From assembly GCA_937920485.1 (NCBI GenBank), contig CALETL010000049.1, positions 1 through 6,699 on the forward strand: a stretch of 6,699 bases of DNA. The letters run 5' to 3'. Source of the stretch: an uncultured Phycisphaerae bacterium (GTDB taxonomy: Bacteria; Planctomycetota; Phycisphaerae; Sedimentisphaerales; Anaerohalosphaeraceae). Positions 5,650 through 6,699 of this stretch are shown piece by piece; the first letter of the stretch is position 1; every line of letters begins with the position of its first letter. The notes beneath the pieces are model-generated. The model saw only the letters and a program-made list of their open reading frames with translations, did no database searches and was not told where the DNA came from. The position numbers were made by a program, and so were the translations under genes.

Positions 5650-5858
5650 GTGCAGTATTAAAAATAAACGGAGCCGAAAAAACCTTCGATGATGGTTTGC
5701 CGTCCAATTTGAGTGAATTGCTGACGATTCTTAAAATAGATACAGCAACAGTTGTCGCCGAAATAGACGGTAAAATCATCGAAAGAAAAGACTTTGCGCA
5801 GACATCTCTGAATGAAGCCCAGGCAATTGAACTGATCCGCTTTGTCGGCGGCGGCTGA
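5646..5858 (+). CDS. thiS: Sulfur carrier protein ThiS
   Basis: ThiS is the small ubiquitin-fold protein whose C-terminal thiocarboxylate donates sulfur to ThiG. The 70-residue product has the usual size, the ubiquitin-like pattern (VLKINGAEKTF, LSELLTIL, VVAEIDGKII) and ends in RFVGGG, the flexible glycine tail that is adenylated by ThiF. The GTG start at 5646 overlaps the thiF TGA as GTGA, and GAGGA at 5634-5638 lies 7 nt upstream, so translation is probably coupled to thiF and a 1:1-like production of the two partners is plausible. No anomalies; a MoaD-like protein is excluded in practice by the thiF-thiG context. Confidence 0.95.
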   Translation: MSAVLKINGAEKTFDDGLPSNLSELLTILKIDTATVVAEIDGKIIERKDFAQTSLNEAQAIELIRFVGGG

Positions 5859-5862
5859 TATA

Positions 5863-5886
5863 AATGAATAATGAATAATGGATAAT
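5863..5886 (+). repeat. Short 7-bp tandem repeat in the thiS-thiG spacer
   Basis: AATGAAT, AATGAAT and AATGGAT follow each other at 5863-5883, with a partial fourth AAT, filling most of the 39-nt spacer between thiS and thiG. No promoter or hairpin is evident. It looks like a small slippage-derived AT-rich spacer; function unknown. Confidence 0.6.
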
Positions 5887-5897
5887 AACAGGTCAAG

Positions 5898-6698
5898 ATG
5901 AGTATATTAAAAATAGCGGATAAAGAATTTTCTTCACGATTATTTGTCGGAACGGGTAAGTTCTCGTCTAATGCTCTGATGGCGAAAGCCATCAAGGCAT
6001 CCGGTACGCAAATGGTGACCGTTGCGCTGCGGCGGGTTGATATCGAAAACAAAAATGATGATATGCTCGCTGCCATCGACCGTAACAAATATCAATTGCT
6101 GCCGAACACCTCCGGTGCCCGGGATGCGGACGAAGCCGTCCGTTTATCACGGTTGGCCCGAGCAGCCAGCGGGATCGCATGGGTCAAACTGGAAGTAACG
6201 CCTGATCCGTACTACCTGTTGCCAGACGGAGAGGAAACGCTTAAAGCTGCTGAAACACTTGTTAAAGACGGCTTTATTGTGCTGCCATATATCAATGCAG
6301 ATCCAATCTTAGCGAAGAAATTGCAGGATGTCGGGTGTGCGACGGTGATGCCGCTGGCAAGCCCCATCGGTTCCAATCAGGGAATGAAAACCAAGGCTTC
6401 GATTGAGATTATTATTGAACAGGCAACGGTGCCGGTTGTGGTCGATGCCGGTTTGGGCGCTCCATCCCATGCAGCCGAAGCGATGGAAATGGGCGCCGAT
6501 GCGGTACTGGTCAATACCGCGATTGCCACGGCGAACGATCCGATCCAAATAGCCAAGGCCTTTAAGATGGCGGTTGAAGCAGGACGAATCGCCTATGAAA
6601 CCGGCCTGGCCCCGAAAAGCGAAACCGCTAGCGCATCGAGTCCGCTAACCGGTTTCTTGAGAAATGAACAACAGCCCGAAGCGCGAGCGCAGGGATAA
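5898..6698 (+). CDS. thiG: Thiazole synthase ThiG
   Basis: ThiG is a TIM-barrel enzyme that condenses 1-deoxy-D-xylulose 5-phosphate, ThiS thiocarboxylate and dehydroglycine into the thiazole phosphate of thiamine. The 266 residues are slightly longer than the E. coli protein. Family motifs appear in order: RLFVGTGKF (14-22), LLPNTSG (67-73), WVKLEV with K97 as the expected Schiff-base lysine, [21 protein letters not shown] (phosphate-binding; here N where G is common), [20 protein letters not shown] and [12 protein letters not shown]. The C-terminus [10 protein letters not shown] is typical and is followed by a polar tail of about 13 residues. TAA at 6696-6698 closes the gene one base from the window end. 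The ATG is preceded by only a weak CAGG 5 nt upstream. It is the third gene of the TPP-controlled operon; the glycine-derived partner enzyme (ThiH or ThiO) must lie elsewhere, possibly just downstream. Confidence 0.97.
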   Translation: MSILKIADKEFSSRLFVGTGKFSSNALMAKAIKASGTQMVTVALRRVDIENKNDDMLAAIDRNKYQLLPNTSGARDADEAVRLSRLARAASGIAWVKLEVTPDPYYLLPDGEETLKAAETLVKDGFIVLPYINADPILAKKLQDVGCATVMPLASPIGSNQGMKTKASIEIIIEQATVPVVVDAGLGAPSHAAEAMEMGADAVLVNTAIATANDPIQIAKAFKMAVEAGRIAYETGLAPKSETASASSPLTGFLRNEQQPEARAQG

Positions 6699-6699
6699 T

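Noticed and set aside
5435..6088. Long reverse-strand open frame (217 codons) across thiF, thiS and thiG
   Set aside because: It runs antisense to three firmly identified genes, and its translation shows no recognisable domain.

Overview
The window is a compact bacterial segment with every gene on the + strand: dnaX (5' end cut off by the window edge), recR, rpoN, a GT-B glycosyltransferase, then thiF-thiS-thiG behind a TPP riboswitch. No tRNA, rRNA, insertion sequence, CRISPR array or integrase is visible. The gene content fits a Gram-negative-like bacterium that uses sigma-54. Base composition is near 50% GC in the housekeeping genes. The lineage is uncertain: the usual proteobacterial rpoN neighbours (lptB, hpf, ptsN) are absent, and the overall look suggests a Planctomycetota/Phycisphaerae-like or deltaproteobacterial-like genome. 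That placement is inference only.

Layout. Bases 1-1927 are a replication/repair pair: the clamp-loader subunit DnaX and the recombination mediator RecR, 3 nt apart and presumably co-transcribed. The dnaX gene carries an A9 run containing the heptamer A AAA AAG, with an upstream Shine-Dalgarno-like AGGGA and immediate stop codons in both alternative frames. This is the signature of programmed slippage making a short gamma-like and a long tau-like product. Bases 1928-2025 hold promoter-like sequences, including a consensus extended -10, for rpoN (sigma-54). A glycosyltransferase starting with TTG follows rpoN after 17 nt; its N-terminal half is clearly more AT-rich than its neighbours.

Bases 4773-5037 are a regulatory leader: a weak promoter, a complete TPP aptamer and an intrinsic terminator. 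They control a thiazole-synthesis operon. ThiF adenylates the C-terminus of ThiS, ThiS carries sulfur as a thiocarboxylate, and ThiG uses it to build the thiazole phosphate half of thiamine. When thiamine diphosphate is plentiful the leader should terminate; when scarce, thiFSG (and probably thiH or others beyond the right edge) is expressed. The ThiF is the short form without zinc CxxC motifs or the downstream catalytic cysteine.

I found no convincing undescribed multi-gene system. The signals most worth a second look are the dnaX slippage cassette, the leader architecture (including a start-stop ATGTAA behind a Shine-Dalgarno formed by the aptamer's own 3' end), and the compact ThiF.
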